Below, in pieces: positions 1-11,616 of a stretch of DNA of 64,000 nt; the stretch's first letter is position 1; the number at the start of each line of letters is the position of its first letter. Under the pieces are notes generated by a model. It searched no databases and had not been told where the DNA came from. It saw nothing but the letters and a program-made list of their open reading frames with translations. The stretch is taken from positions 1 to 64,000 of the forward strand of contig JANBPK010000775.1 of NCBI GenBank assembly GCA_027579435.1, in the 5' to 3' direction. Source of the DNA: Candolleomyces eurysporus. Taxonomy: Eukaryota; Basidiomycota; Agaricomycetes; Agaricales; Psathyrellaceae. Both the position numbers and the translations under genes were made by a program.

Positions 1-1078
1 CTTCACAATCCTACCGGCTCCGACGAGTGCACCGATGGCGCCTGTGGACAAGGCTGCGACGGTTGCGGGCTAAACTCGACAGCTTCTGTTCCCTGGAATG
101 CGGGTTGCAGATTCACGGTAGCAATGGGTTTGGTCAGTTGGTGCGGTGTGGCTGTCGTTGGCGTAGGGAAACGAAGTCTGGATCGACGTTCACTCGGGAA
201 GGAGCGGATGGGTTACGGCGGGCGCGTGGATGGAGACCAGGAAGCGCCTTGGAGTTGCGTGGTGTGTGGCTCGTTCCGTCGGGTGTTGGCTTCGTGGGAT
301 TGGGTGAGGGCCGAGGGTATGGTGGATCTAGATGTCCCTCCCTGGGCTCCTTCACTAGCGGCCGACCTCCATCGCTCCTACTCGGGCGTTCACTCTATCT
401 CCGTTCCCGCGCTTTCTGCCTCTCAACCATTCCCGACCCTTCCCCCAATCTCAGTCGGCTGTCCAACCGAGCAACTCGTTCATGTTGCTTCCCTTCAAAT
501 CCTTCCTTTCTCTCAGGTTCGTGTCCTTGCCTTTTGTTTCGTTGGTGGCAACAACCGATGCCTCGAGGAATCAATTTCGAGCTTTTCAATCTCGTTAAAC
601 TACTTACCACTTTACTTGACTACTTATAGTCTTCTCTTCTCTTTTCTTTTTGTCAATATTTTTCGCATTCTGTGCTCTTTTTTCGAGTCCATATCACGTT
701 TCTCTAAAAATACATCCATCTTAATTACATCCGTGCACGCGTGTGCATCTTGCAGAGGACGTATGCCTCTCAGCGTAGGGAGCGAGGGAGGTGGGCGCTC
801 AGGAACATTATAGCCTGACGCCATGTCAAGCGGTGTGTCGTCGGCGGTAGGGTCGGTACCTAGGCGCCGTCGATCTGAACGACAACTAGACCTCACTACT
901 CATATTTTAGACGGCCAAGGCAGTGCTCGACTTCTTTAACAGCACATCACCACGTGGGAGCCTGGCTTCCCAACACGATCTCGAGCGGCAGGCCCGTATT
1001 GACTGCTTCGACCACTACTTCCACCATCCTCGTTCACGATCCTCTTCGACGTTACTTCATACTACTAGTTAACTGCTC
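1..1078. other. Upstream region without a recognised gene
   Basis: Overlapping open frames run through the first 900 bases on both strands, but none resembles a known family and their composition (Arg/Ser/Pro-rich in all frames) is typical of antisense or intergenic fungal DNA. Pyrimidine-rich stretches around 600-700 and 990-1060 could belong to the promoter of the gene starting at 1079. No RNA gene or repeat was seen. Confidence 0.5.
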
Positions 1079-4000
1079 ATGGATCCCCCAAGAAGGCCTC
1101 GTCGCCGGGATGAAGCCAAGGAGCTTCTCAGGGTTCCCGTGAAGTTCTTCAAAGAACGTTTCGGTTCTCGCACACCCTCTCCATCTCGCTCTCGCCCTAC
1201 CTCCCGTCCCGAAGTTGCGGGAGATATAGGCACCAGCTCTCAAGTCAGCCTCGATGCTTCTACAGCCAATCCACCGACCAAAGACACCAATCGCGGTGAA
1301 ATCCAAACGGAGCTCGCAAGTAAGATCTACGAAAGCGTCAAGACCACGCTCCGGAAGGTGGTCGAAGTATCGGAGGTGTTTCCTCCGTTGAAGAGCGTCG
1401 CTGCAGGGCTGTTGGTCATTTGCGATACCATCGATGTGAGTCCTTCCTCTAACAAGATGAGATCTTCCGTATCAATCCATGAGTAGGCGTATGGCGAGAA
1501 TAAGCAAGAATTCATCGAACTTCTCAAGAGGATGGAGGTATTGTCGAGAATCATGGACTCTTGTCCGTCCGATATTTCGCAAGAGGTGAAGGATCGTTTC
1601 GACGGACTGTTACGGTGAGAGCAGCTCGTTCATCCCGAACGTCAACGTACTCAGCCCGTGCTGGATCGTGCAGGACCCTGGAGGAGAAACAAAAGATACT
1701 GCAAGCCAAAGTGGATCCTACCAGATCAGGAGTTGAGCGCGTGATGCTCGCCCCGCAGGACAAGCAATTGGTGTTGAAGATTACGCAAGAAATTAGGTTC
1801 GCGATCGAGATAGCAATGGTGAGCTTTCTTTAGGTCATATTTGTGACGGCGACTCACAACCGTCTAGTTCGACGCGATCATCGAGAATAGGGCTCAGACC
1901 CTCCAGATTGTGAGAGGGATTAACTGGCTGAAGCAACGAATTGAAGGTGCATCTGGTTTCGTATCATCGGTTTCCGCTTCTCATAAGCCTCAATAGGAAT
2001 CGACAACCACACCGGGACCATGGGCATCATCGAACGGACCGTCCAGTCACTGAAGAGATCCAGTACGTTCATCTGGCTCGTTCCTCGCTTATTACGCCGC
2101 TCAGCCACGAATCAGATACGCTCCAGAAGCTAGGGAAAGTGGAAGGCGCGGAGTATGGCAACGCAAAGCGAGGTCCCGGGTGCATCCCCGGATCTCGGGT
2201 GTCGCTACTGGCCATGTTGCTCATGTGGGCGACGGATCCGACTTCTCCCCATCTGTTCTGGCTTAGCGGCCTCGCTGGGACGGGAAAGACGACGGTGTCG
2301 AAGACCTTTTGCTCCCAGCTCCGCAACCGGGGGCTTCTGGGCGCGAGCTTCTTCTGTACGCTCAAAGAATCGGACAAGAGGGATGTGTATCTCATCATCC
2401 CCACCCTCGCGAGGATTCTGGCAGAAAAACGACCTACATTTGGCGATGCACTTGAAAGGATTCTCGAGTCTGATGACAGCTGCAGCAATCCAACGGAGAT
2501 GGAGTTGCAAGACCAGTATCTGAAACTCATCCTCCTTCCTGCTGAGAAGACCTTTGCTGCTGACGAGCTCCTTGTGCTTGGTGTCGATGCTCTTGATGAG
2601 TGCGAGGATCAAGATGCTGTTAGGCTCTTCATTGCGGCAATTCTGTCGCAGAAGCCAACGATCCCACTCAAGTTCTTCCTTACTAGTCGCCCCGAGATCT
2701 CTCTCCGGGAGTCCTTTGAAACATCTACCCACCATGGATGGCTCCGGCTCCATGACATTGAAGCTGACATTGTCAGAGCTGATATACTGCTTTACCTGAA
2801 TGACCGGTTCAAGCGCATCCCAAGGGTGTATAACCACTATCAGGCAGAGTCAAACTGGCCACCTCCAGAGATTCAGACTATTGTCAATGTCTCAGGAACA
2901 CTGTTCATCATTGCAGCCACCATGGCTGCATATATTTCAACATCCTCTGGGAATTGCTTGGAGAGGTTCCAGGAACTTGGCAAACTCTCTTCAAATGTCC
3001 AGTTTTCTGACATTGAGGCTCTGTACAGCAGGATCTTGACTGAAGCATTCAAAGGCCTGGAACCAAGGGAGGCAGACATGATATGCTCCTGCCTGTCCCT
3101 GCTTGTAACAGCCCAGAAGCCTCTTTCAGTGAACACCTATGCTAAATTACATAGCAAGAGTGCCACAGCAATTCGAGAAGCTTTCAAGTCTCTCCACTCT
3201 GTTGTCCAAATACCTGATGAGGGTTGGGATGATACACCAATCTCAATCTTTCATGCATCCTTTGTTGACTACCTGACCTCAAAAAGGGTTCATGGTCAGC
3301 AATGGGCTGTTGACAGACGTACTGCACATTGTCTGACAGCTGAGGCATGCTTCAGACTCATGGACTCTGGGCTATACTTTGGGATTTCTGGAGCCAAAAC
3401 CTCATACAAGAGCAATGATGACCAGCCTACACCTCTGCATATTGAATCTGCACTAGCTTATGCATGCACAGCTTGGGGAGATCATATTCTTTATGCAGGA
3501 GTCACCAAGCCTCTGCAGCAAAAAATGCAGGAATTTGTAGAGACCAAGAGGGTCTTGTATTGGCTGGAAGCTCTGAGTGTTTTGAAAAATGTCAGCTATG
3601 CATTCAATACTCTCTGGCAACTCTCCAAGGTTAGTATATGATTGCTGAATGTGTGGCATAAAGTTGAAAAACTGTACAGGAACTAAAATCAACTGAACTT
3701 GGGCCATCGCTGAATGACATTGGGGATTTTGTGCACAACTTTTCTACACCCATTGAGCACAGTGCTCCTCATTTGTACCTGTCAGCACTACCATTCTATG
3801 CTGCAACAGAACAGCCAGTGCAGGCACTTCTGGAAGCTGTGTCAGTTCCTATTATTCACCATAACTTGACTCAGAGACAAGTGGTATCAATGATACCGAC
3901 ACAACAAATGATTGGATCTGTTGTGTTCTCTCCCAATGGCAAATACATTGTCTCAGGCATGGAGACTGGGGCCATTGAGCTATGGCATGCTCAAACAGGA

Positions 4001-4408
4001 CAGCCAGCTTTGGAGCCAATGACAGGGCATAGTGACTGGGTCAGATCTGTTGCATTCTCTCCTGATGGCAAGTACATTGTCTCAGGCTCAGGTGATCAGA
4101 CCATCAGGCTGTGGGATGCTCACCCAGGACAGCCAGCCTTGGAGCCAATGACAAGGCATAGCAACAATCTCTCCTCACAGTCATCTTTTTCACAATCTCT
4201 GTTTCTACACAACTATCCAGCTGGNACACTGACACTCAATGATATTGGTTGGATTCANAANNCCTCAGGAGACCTTTTGCTCTGGGTTCCACCCCATTGT
4301 GTGATTGGCCTTCTTCAGAACCACAATTGTCTTATTATTGGAAATTCTCAGTGCACCAAAGTTGAGCTTACCAAAGCAGTTTATCATGGCTCTGACTGGC
4401 TTAAGTAA
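1079..4408 (+). CDS. NACHT-WD40 STAND NTPase (NLR-like), 7 exons
   Basis: A signal-transducing NTPase of the fungal NLR-like class, expected to be cytosolic and to oligomerise on ligand sensing. Exons fit as 1079-1435, 1487-1614, 1674-1818, 1868-1946, 1997-2062, 2116-3629 and 3680-4408, all GT-AG and frame-consistent, giving about 1005 residues. The helical N-terminal domain contains the family phrases RFAIEIAM and LQKLGKVEGAEYGNAKR just before the NACHT domain. Walker A is GLAGTGKTT (near 2272), Walker B is VLGVDALDECED (near 2577), followed by the sensor-like FFLTSRPEIS. The C-terminus carries only two to three WD40 repeats (FSPDGKYIVSGSGDQTIRLWD) before the usual terminal module ending in LLLWVPPH and SDWLK. 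Ns at 4225 and 4258-4262 lie exactly where further repeats would be expected. CpG content falls sharply within exon 6. The family call is secure; the WD-array length is not. Confidence 0.9.
3902..4170 (+). repeat. WD40 tandem repeats, probably collapsed or contracted
   Basis: Two consecutive units share long near-identical stretches (TCTCCTGATGGCAAGTACAT versus TCTCCCAATGGCAAATACAT, then GGACAGCCAGC and GGAGCCAATGACA), each encoding one WD40 blade ending in a GH-type turn. A third unit begins at about 4147 and is lost after a few codons, just before a run of N positions. Genes of this family commonly have seven or more blades, too many to be absent from a functional propeller, so an assembly collapse or a genuine contraction is likely. 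Confidence 0.75.
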
Positions 4409-6740
4409 GTTCCAGAATTTCTATTTTTTTAACTCTATTAAAATTTTTCCAAGATGCAGGGAAACTTCCCCAAGTCATCATCAAACCCCCCAGTATTGGC
4501 CCATTACTACTGTAAGCTTTGCCAATCATTATTTTGTTTTGTTTTGTAACTTATCATGCTTAGGTTTCAGTTTAACTTCCCCTCGAACAATCTCACTTGC
4601 CTTAGAATTGCTCCTTTGGGTGACTGTCATTTATCCCCTGTTTTTAATACTTTTTTGTATCCCTTGTATCCCACTATGTTATGTCCTTCTCCCTGTGAAG
4701 AAATATGAGAGCACTTGTTCAAAGAGCCCTTCTTTGCTTTGGCATAAAGCCAAGGAGAAACATGTTTGTAGGTGCCCAAGCTGAGGCTATAAAACATGAC
4801 AGTCTGGCTGCAGTCAAGGTGGGGCATATTGTACCTTGCCAGGTCTGGCATATCAGATAGTGTTGATTCTATTTGTAGCAGTTTCAGATATGCTCACAAG
4901 GCCTTCACAAACTTAAAGTGCCATTGCTAAACCATCTGACTAGACTTTCCTTTTTCTTTGAAGGAGTCTGCTTAGTCAGCAGCCAGGGAACTCCAACTCT
5001 CTACTTTCCTAGCTTCTCAATGTCTTATTATAACTAGGTCCATTTGCAAGCTTTTCAGAGCTACTTTGCAAATTTTGTAGGGTGTTCACACAGTAAGTGC
5101 ATCACTGAGTCTCAAGTGTACACCACAGCACAACTTAGAATATCATTATCTTTTGGTTCAAAATATCATACTGTGCAAGATAAAGTTAAGTTCCAGCAAT
5201 AGAGCAATAGATTTCAAGTAATAGAGCAACAAAGTGGGCAACAATTTCGTGATAAAAACATAAGTGAAAGCAGTCCACATATACTGTACTAAGACCATGC
5301 AAATTGTGAAGTCCTCTTGACACTATGCCTTAGCGTTTCCAGGCAACCCTTCCTGGATAGAACAGCAGTGGGCACTACACAAGGACAGCTTGTTCAAGAA
5401 TGCTCAGCAGGCATTATCCATCACTGGTTCCCTTTTGATCCTCTTGTGACCTGCGACTCCTGATGTGGTGGATCCAGTTCCAAACCATGCCTCTCAAATG
5501 GCATCATCAACAGAGGCTTTGAAGATCCTCAAAAACACTGTGTGTTCATCACTAATGAAATCTTGGCTGGACTGTGGCAATGCTGGACCATTGGGTGGCT
5601 CAGGTGGCTCAGATGGCTTGGATGACTCAGAAGGACAGGGGGATACCAATTGTCGGTCAAGGATCTGATAGACTGGAATATTCTGAGGCATTTTTGACTC
5701 AGATACTACAGGGGGTCGATGTGTGCCAAGATGGTGCTTCCAGCATCTGCAGCCATCACACTGTGGTTTTTCATGTGTTTATTCAAAGAGTACATTTTAA
5801 GCAAACCAAATGCAAGGGTTGACTTTGTCTACAATCTGAGGTACAAATGTTCAAGCTAGGCAATTTCAAATTTGGATTGCATGTGTCTGGCCTCCTTCTG
5901 CCACCACTAAAACTTTGCTCAATATGTGTCCAATGTAGGCACATTAAACACAAATGTAAACAAGTGCATTCCTTGCACCTGGTTTGCCTAAGACATGCTC
6001 ATTGAACAAACACATAAAAAACCACAGTGTCACTCTGGCCACTGTTTTCTGCTGGTTCCAGTCAAAAATGCCTTGGCACTTGCCATGCAAAGCATCAGCC
6101 ACTTCACACAAGTTCATTCTGTTGGTGCTGTTGCAGTGTCATCTGAGTTCCTTGACTCCCATCTTCAGGGCCTGGACTGGATGCACATTTGTTTTGAAGA
6201 ACACTGTGCCCAGATGTTGCATCTTTGTCTTATGGCAGAGAAGAGCTTAGCTGCTATCAAACATGTGCTTTCATGGAAAGTCAGAGGAACATGCTTGCAA
6301 AGGCAATTCAGAAGAGAAAGGAGTAACTATTTGGTTGCACAACATTTGATTTGATCTCACATGTTTTTTGCTCTTACCTTACTTGCTCTTTTTGTGTATG
6401 TGGGAGGAGCAAGGGTCAGACAACCTAATGTGTGCATTCTTGTAGTGATGGAATTCCATGCAAGCTAACAACCAAATATCTGGATAGGCAATAGGCCTAC
6501 ATTTGCATTGTTTTGCTGGATAACCTGATCATTGCACAATTCTGCAGCAATTGGATTTCATCCAGAGGCCAGCACCCAAATATCTAAAATTAGCCAATAG
6601 GCTGAGGTTGAAGGCCAATAACATTGACCAGGCTGGGAAGGTCCTAGTGGCACTTACCTAATGCCTGACCCAGGCTGGCCAAAATTTGGCATCAGGCATG
6701 GACTTAATCCCACCCAGCTGAGCCATGGTTCATTGACCCA
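4409..6740. other. CpG-depleted non-coding stretch
   Basis: This interval almost lacks CG dinucleotides and is rich in TG and CA, unlike the DNA on either side. No intact gene is visible. It contains the possible transposon relic at 5464-6060, listed separately. At 6661-6699 a perfect 8-base inverted repeat (ATGCCTGA...TCAGGCAT) flanks a near-palindromic CCAAAATTTGG core. Degenerate direct repeats around ACCAAATATCT (6470) and ACCCAAATATCT (6570) are also present. Confidence 0.6.
5464..6060 (-). pseudogene. Possible relic of a Plavaka-type DNA transposon with C2H2 finger
   Basis: On the minus strand, 5750-5818 translates to KMYSLNKHMKNHSV, the second half of a C2H2 zinc finger. Downstream, 5494-5691 is an open frame with a Pro/Ser/Glu-rich stretch (SESSKPSEPPEPP) followed by QDFISDEHTVFLRIFKAS. 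A finger followed by a proline-rich linker and an F-x-(I/V)-(Y/F)-type phrase recalls Plavaka transposase upstream regions of basidiomycetes. A second, inverted copy of the finger segment lies at about 5976-6060 on the plus strand (SLNKHIKNHSVTLAT). No transposase core is present. The family assignment is from memory and tentative. Confidence 0.3.
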
Positions 6741-6744
6741 AGCT

Positions 6745-7260
6745 ATGTCATAGGGTGGATTTGCTGTGATGTTGGCCAGTCAACTAGCATCTGCATTGCC
6801 TATGATGGTGCCCTTTATGCTGGCTGCCCTGGAGGCAGACCCAGGCCTGCTGAACAATTGTGTCTCCTTGACACAGCAGCTGGAGTGCTTGGTTTACAAA
6901 CTGTTCCAGGCCACCATGAAAGGAGAGCTTCTTGAAAAGGCTCTTGCTGAAGGGCCTTTTATTATTGTTATCAATGGAATCAATGAGTGTGAGAACAGGC
7001 AAGGCACAGAGGAGTTCATTAACCATATGCTTGCCTTCTTTGACAAACACCCCACCATCCCACTTCAAGTCTTCATTGCCAGCTGGGTAGAGCAACATAT
7101 CCATGCTTGCCTTGAGACTGATAGAGTTGTCCCAGGCAATCTTGACAGTCACTTGGCCTGGGATGACATCCATAAATCTCTATGAGAGTTGTTTCAAACT
7201 GTGGCAAAGAAAGACCCTATAGCCAGAAGAGAAACAGTGGGAAGAAGAGAATGGTAACTA
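6745..7260 (+). pseudogene. CpG-decayed fragment of a NACHT gene (copy-1 type)
   Basis: The frame from about 6753 matches the NACHT core of the gene at 26.7-29.0 kb, including EADPGLLNNCVSL, QLECLVYK and MKGELLEKAL. Walker B reads IIVINGINECEN instead of IIVIDGLDECED, so two acidic residues are changed to Asn. After LDSHLAWDDIHKSL there is an in-frame TGA at about 7182, with recognisable family sequence continuing (ELFQTVAKKD). The segment with Walker A is absent upstream. Most differences from the intact paralogue are CG to TG or CA changes, as expected from deamination of methylated cytosine. It cannot encode a working NTPase. Confidence 0.85.
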
Positions 7261-8868
7261 GCAGCTGAAATGATGCACACTGGCCATGTAATGTCTTGGT
7301 GCACAGTTGGGGTATGATGTACCTGAGTCAAAATGCCTCGGAATATGCAAAAAGTGGCCAATGCAGGAGCCACAGTGCCTGATGAGTATCTTATTCTCTT
7401 GAGTAGAAAAAAGACATACTAAAATCTCTTTCCAAAGCTTTTCATGAGTTCAAGGCCAGCAGGAACAGAATCTAGGTAGTGCATATACAGTCAGGCTCAT
7501 TGGATGATTCTATTTGGGAACCTGGGTCAGGAGGGGTGCATAATAAAGTGTGGCATATGTGACATGTGCATCACGGGCAGGAGATGGCCTATGCACCAAT
7601 TTCCATTTTGTTGTTGCAGCACAGTGTTCCTGTACCTCTGTTGAATTTTATGCCAGAAGATGAGCAGTAAATAGTCAGAACAAGCAATTTATTCCAGAGA
7701 GTGACGTTGTTGAATTCTGATAGGATGAAATATCACAAAATCCGCCCGCATGGTGCAGAATTCCAGACCATTAAGTTGCAGCTAGCATGGATACATACCA
7801 AGCGGCGGCAGCAAAGGCGATCAAGTTGTGACAGCTTGCACAGTGAGCTGATATTTGTGGTGTTGTCAAACCCCTTCTCAGTTATTGGCAAAGTAATGTT
7901 TCTTATCTCTCTCAATGGAGGTGTACTTGGTGAACTCCCTTAGGTGTACTTTCCAGCCTGACTTTAGACAATTAGGCCAAGCCTCCCCAACTGACTTGCA
8001 CAACGGACGCTCAGAGCGTGACAGCACTCACTTCACACGCAGAAATGGAAATATTGGGGTATGCGTAGGAATGCGTACAAACCCGGGGGTTGTCCGCGCA
8101 GACCGGGGTTCCAAGTAGAAATATCCCGGCTCATGTCTGCCGGCTCAGTGACCGTTGCTTCGTCCAACTATTTACCTCTACAAAATATACACTATCTCTA
8201 GTAGGGAGCTGTGCACCTATTTCAGGTTTTCTGCGATCATTCTACACGAATCCCAAGTCCCAATTGGCCTTTCAGCTACGAAAGGCGGCCCATCCTGTGT
8301 CGTTAATCCACCGGTGCTTCGCCCTCATCGTCTCTCTCGCCTAATGCTGATACACTCGGCCGTAGCCTCCACAGTCAAGTCTTGACATCAAATGTTGCTA
8401 CGCACACTTCGTACCCCCACTAATTACACCCTCGTAAAACCGTGATGCTCCCAGTGTATCTGACCGCGATCTGAGGGAAGGCCCTCGTTCTAATTAATAT
8501 TACCCGTCGCCGATGCATCGTCGTCCAGTTCGGTAGACCACCAGGCCTTACGCGTCTTCTCTCGACCCTCCTGTGCATTTCCGACACCGATTTAGTCTGC
8601 TTTTAAAAAAACAGGTAAGCATCACGTCGGCGCTCATGGTCGAGGGCAGCAGGGGACTGTACTGTAGAATGGGGGTGGACGATTCGCGGGTAGATGTGAT
8701 CCCGCGAGAATGCATTTGAACATCTGAGTGGGAATATAGGATGATTCCTTTCGCGATGAGATCATATTCTTGGTTGAAGCCACGAAGCCCGAAAAGATGT
8801 GCACATATCAGTATTGGGTTGCCGACGAGCCGTAATACGATATTCTTCTTTTCTTTCTTCCACCCATC
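7261..8868. other. Intergenic, spanning the end of the CpG-poor block
   Basis: CpG depletion persists to about 7690 and then ends abruptly; from 7740 CpG is at the level of the neighbouring genes. Short open frames at 7700-8385 show no family resemblance. A pyrimidine-rich tract just before 8869 (TTCTTCTTTTCTTTCTTCC) is typical of fungal promoters and probably serves the F-box-type gene. Confidence 0.5.
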
Positions 8869-10207
8869 ATGGTCGAGCTCCCTGAAGAGCTACTCTCCCT
8901 CTTCGTCAGCGCCCTCGAAGTCGAAGGTGACAAGGAAACGCTCTCAAATCTAGCGCTCGTCAACCACCAATTCCTCGACCTCGTTAGGGAAAGAAGGTGC
9001 CTTGAGGTGACGATTGGGAATAAGGGAGGGGACGTTTCTGTCTACCTTCTAGAACTCCGTCGACTCGTGGACCGCGATCCGACCTTTGGACGATGCGTCA
9101 AGTCGCTCACCCTGATCGACAATACGTATAACTACGAAGAGACTTGTGACTTTGGGTGGCTAACGAGGACCAGGTGCCTATTGAGCGTTCTGCCCGATTT
9201 CGTAACGCTGAAGAGGATATGCATCTTACGGAAACCTGGGGTAGATGATGCGGCTGTCGATTGGGGGCTCATCAACGAGAGTGTAAAGCAAGGCTTGAAG
9301 GGCCTTTTCTCCTTGCCTTCCCTGGAGGAGCTGGAGTTGGACGGAGTCGTAAATATGGAGCTAGAGCCTTTGATGGGATGCAAAAATCTCAAGCGTCTCA
9401 AGCTGTTGGACGTAGCTATGGACAGAGCGGAGGTTCCGGTTGGGGAGGAGAAGGAAGAGGGAGAATTAACTCGGCTGGACATCGAGGAGGGTACATTGGA
9501 GTATTTGGAAGTCGGCAACTGCGGCCCCGCACTGGACCAGCTCTTAGATCGGTTGGGATGCGAAGACGCCCCTTTTACCTTATCTTCCTTGAAAGGCCTC
9601 AAGCTTCACTCTGAAGGTTACAACCCACAAATGAAGGAGGTCGTCAGAGAAATGATTGAAGCAAGTGGGGACTCCATCGAGGAGTTGCACATAACTGGAG
9701 CACTCGATCCCGTCATAAACCACGTTGAGCTGAGCGCGTTTGGTAATTTAGACCAAACATCTATCCAATGATAGACGCTAATCGTTCCGTAGATATTTTA
9801 ACTTTCCACAAGTTCCCCTGCCTTCGGGTAGTGACATCGAAGTGGCGCTGAACTACCCCATTATGCTCCCGCAAACCCTCATCGACTTGATACTCAGGAC
9901 ACTCCGGCTCAAAGGGGACGACACGCTTGAAACTCTGCGATTGACCTTCGTTTTTCGAGCGGGGTCGTGGTATAAATTCGACGACAATGACAGATGGAGG
10001 TTGTCCAATTCGATTCTGGATATTAACCTATGGGCGGAGATAGAAACTTTGGCCAGCCTCGGGCGTATGAAGACGACGGGGGTAGAAATTGAGTTTCGCG
10101 GTCATCGACCGCTGAAGGAGACGCCGGGATTGGCGAATCTGGTGGATACCGTTTATAGGAGGTTGCCTATTCTCAAAAAGAGGGACCTATTAGAGATATA
10201 CTGGTGA
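8869..10207 (+). CDS. F-box-like leucine-rich protein, frame broken
   Basis: The start at 8869 gives MVELPEELLSLFVSALEVEG, resembling the degenerate F-box of agaricomycete F-box/LRR proteins, which recruit substrates to SCF ubiquitin ligases. Leucine-rich segments follow (LKRICILRKPG, LEELELDGVVNM, NLKRLKLLDVAMD). A 50-nt intron fits at 9743-9792 (GTAATT...GCTAATC...CCGTAG), and the next exon continues as ILTFHKFPCLRVVTSKWR. That frame stops at 9849-9851, while the family-like continuation PQTLIDLILRTLRLKGDDTLETL up to 10207 is in another frame. One base appears lost or gained around 9840, which could be real inactivation or sequencing error. Confidence 0.6.
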
Positions 10208-11616
10208 GTGGATAATGATTGTTAACGTCGTCACTCGGGTAGAAGGTTAACGGCTCGCCGTATATTGGAACTTCCTCAGTACCGACGCAGTATGAGTGTC
10301 ATCCAGAAAATGCAATCGAGTAGGAGTTTGTTCTCAGGTCGACCAGCCTAGCTCTGTCAATGGTCGGCGCCCGGGTGGAGGTCCTCTCGAGCAATGTAGT
10401 TATGTGTCGCCGTCGATCATTGTTGTTGATTGGTCTGCCAAGACTCAGGTAAATGGATGTGGGGTAAGGTAGGTCTGGACACAGGCCTTCATTGAATTGC
10501 CTTTTTCTGCTCGCTCTCGGAGACGGAGAGCCGAAAGTGAATAGTTGGGATCCAGACTGTAACATCTGCCAATGGCAAACGCTTCCCAGTGTCGGCCGAC
10601 TCGAAGTATCCTGTTTTTATCTCACCTTGACAATGCCGTTAAGTCGCTTCTAACACCTCCACCTATCTGCCACGGCATAGGTTGACACCAGGAACCGAGA
10701 CGTTGCGGTGACGTGCCAGAGTAAGTACCCGGAAAAGTTCACTATGATTGGTGTTTGTTCAGGACCGACTTTAGTTTACGAGGCCAAGGCGAGATACTAC
10801 GCAGTTTGCTAGTGTTGAGTGAGTATTTCGGAGAAGCGTCTATTACCTGGAACAATGTGCTGGTCGTCATTGGCTTTATGCTGGTTCAAGAAAAGGGGTA
10901 TGACGTTCGGACCCTTTACTGTACCTTCTGCGGTCACAAGATCATACATTCCCCGATTGGGCAGGTGTCCTCATTTAGATCCTGGGGTCACAGATCTTGT
11001 GTCATGTATGGTCTGCGACTCTTCCTTATGACCTATGCTTCTCTCAAGACTCACGCACTAGGACTCTGTATTACCCTTTCCCCCATCGTATTCAACGACC
11101 GCCCTTTCATTCGCCAAGCTCCTCACCAGTGATCGCATTGCAACGGGCGCTTAGATTCGACGCAAGGTATCGGTTCGATTGTGAATCAAGGGAGCGACGA
11201 GTAGCATCTGGGAGGCACTAGCAAGGTACCAGTGTATCTGATTCGACCTGAACTCAAAGTGCTGACCACTGCCGACTCTTATCATCTCCCAGAACATACA
11301 CATTCCCTATCTGAGTCTTCCGGATTCTCATACAGCCTTCTTCGAAAGAACAGCCAGTCAGCGCAACCGTAGCCGCTTGGTTCTTTAGTAACGGCATCGT
11401 CTGATACCCCGAGTTCTTCCGGGTAGAAGGTCCTTAAGTATATCTCGCACCCGCAATATTTCAGTCGCGCTTTCCGTTTCTACTCGACCCCGCTCCTTCT
11501 CTNCCCCCCCTTGCTCGAGTCGCTCATTGGACAGTCTCACAGCGAACTAGATCGCCTATACAGACTCATCCATCTCACCGTCAAGAGAAGATCAAGCTTC
11601 ATCTACCCTCGAAACA
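10208..11616. other. Intergenic, no recognised gene
   Basis: Open frames at 10299-10565 (-), 10755-11132 (+) and 10997-11221 (+) show no recognisable family. The last 150 bases are pyrimidine-rich with one N at 11503 next to a C run, and probably form the promoter and 5' leader of the carrier gene at 11617. Confidence 0.5.

Noticed and set aside
2069..2837. Two long minus-strand frames opposite the first NACHT gene
   Set aside because: Antisense shadows of the conserved NACHT exon; no independent family similarity.
3902..4170. Tandem repeats as a CRISPR-like or satellite array
   Set aside because: The units are in-frame WD40 blades of the NACHT gene; CRISPR is not expected in a fungal nucleus.
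11160..11200. Possible tRNA B box (GGTTCGATTG)
   Set aside because: Does not match the GGTTCGANTCC consensus, and no A box or cloverleaf could be formed around it.
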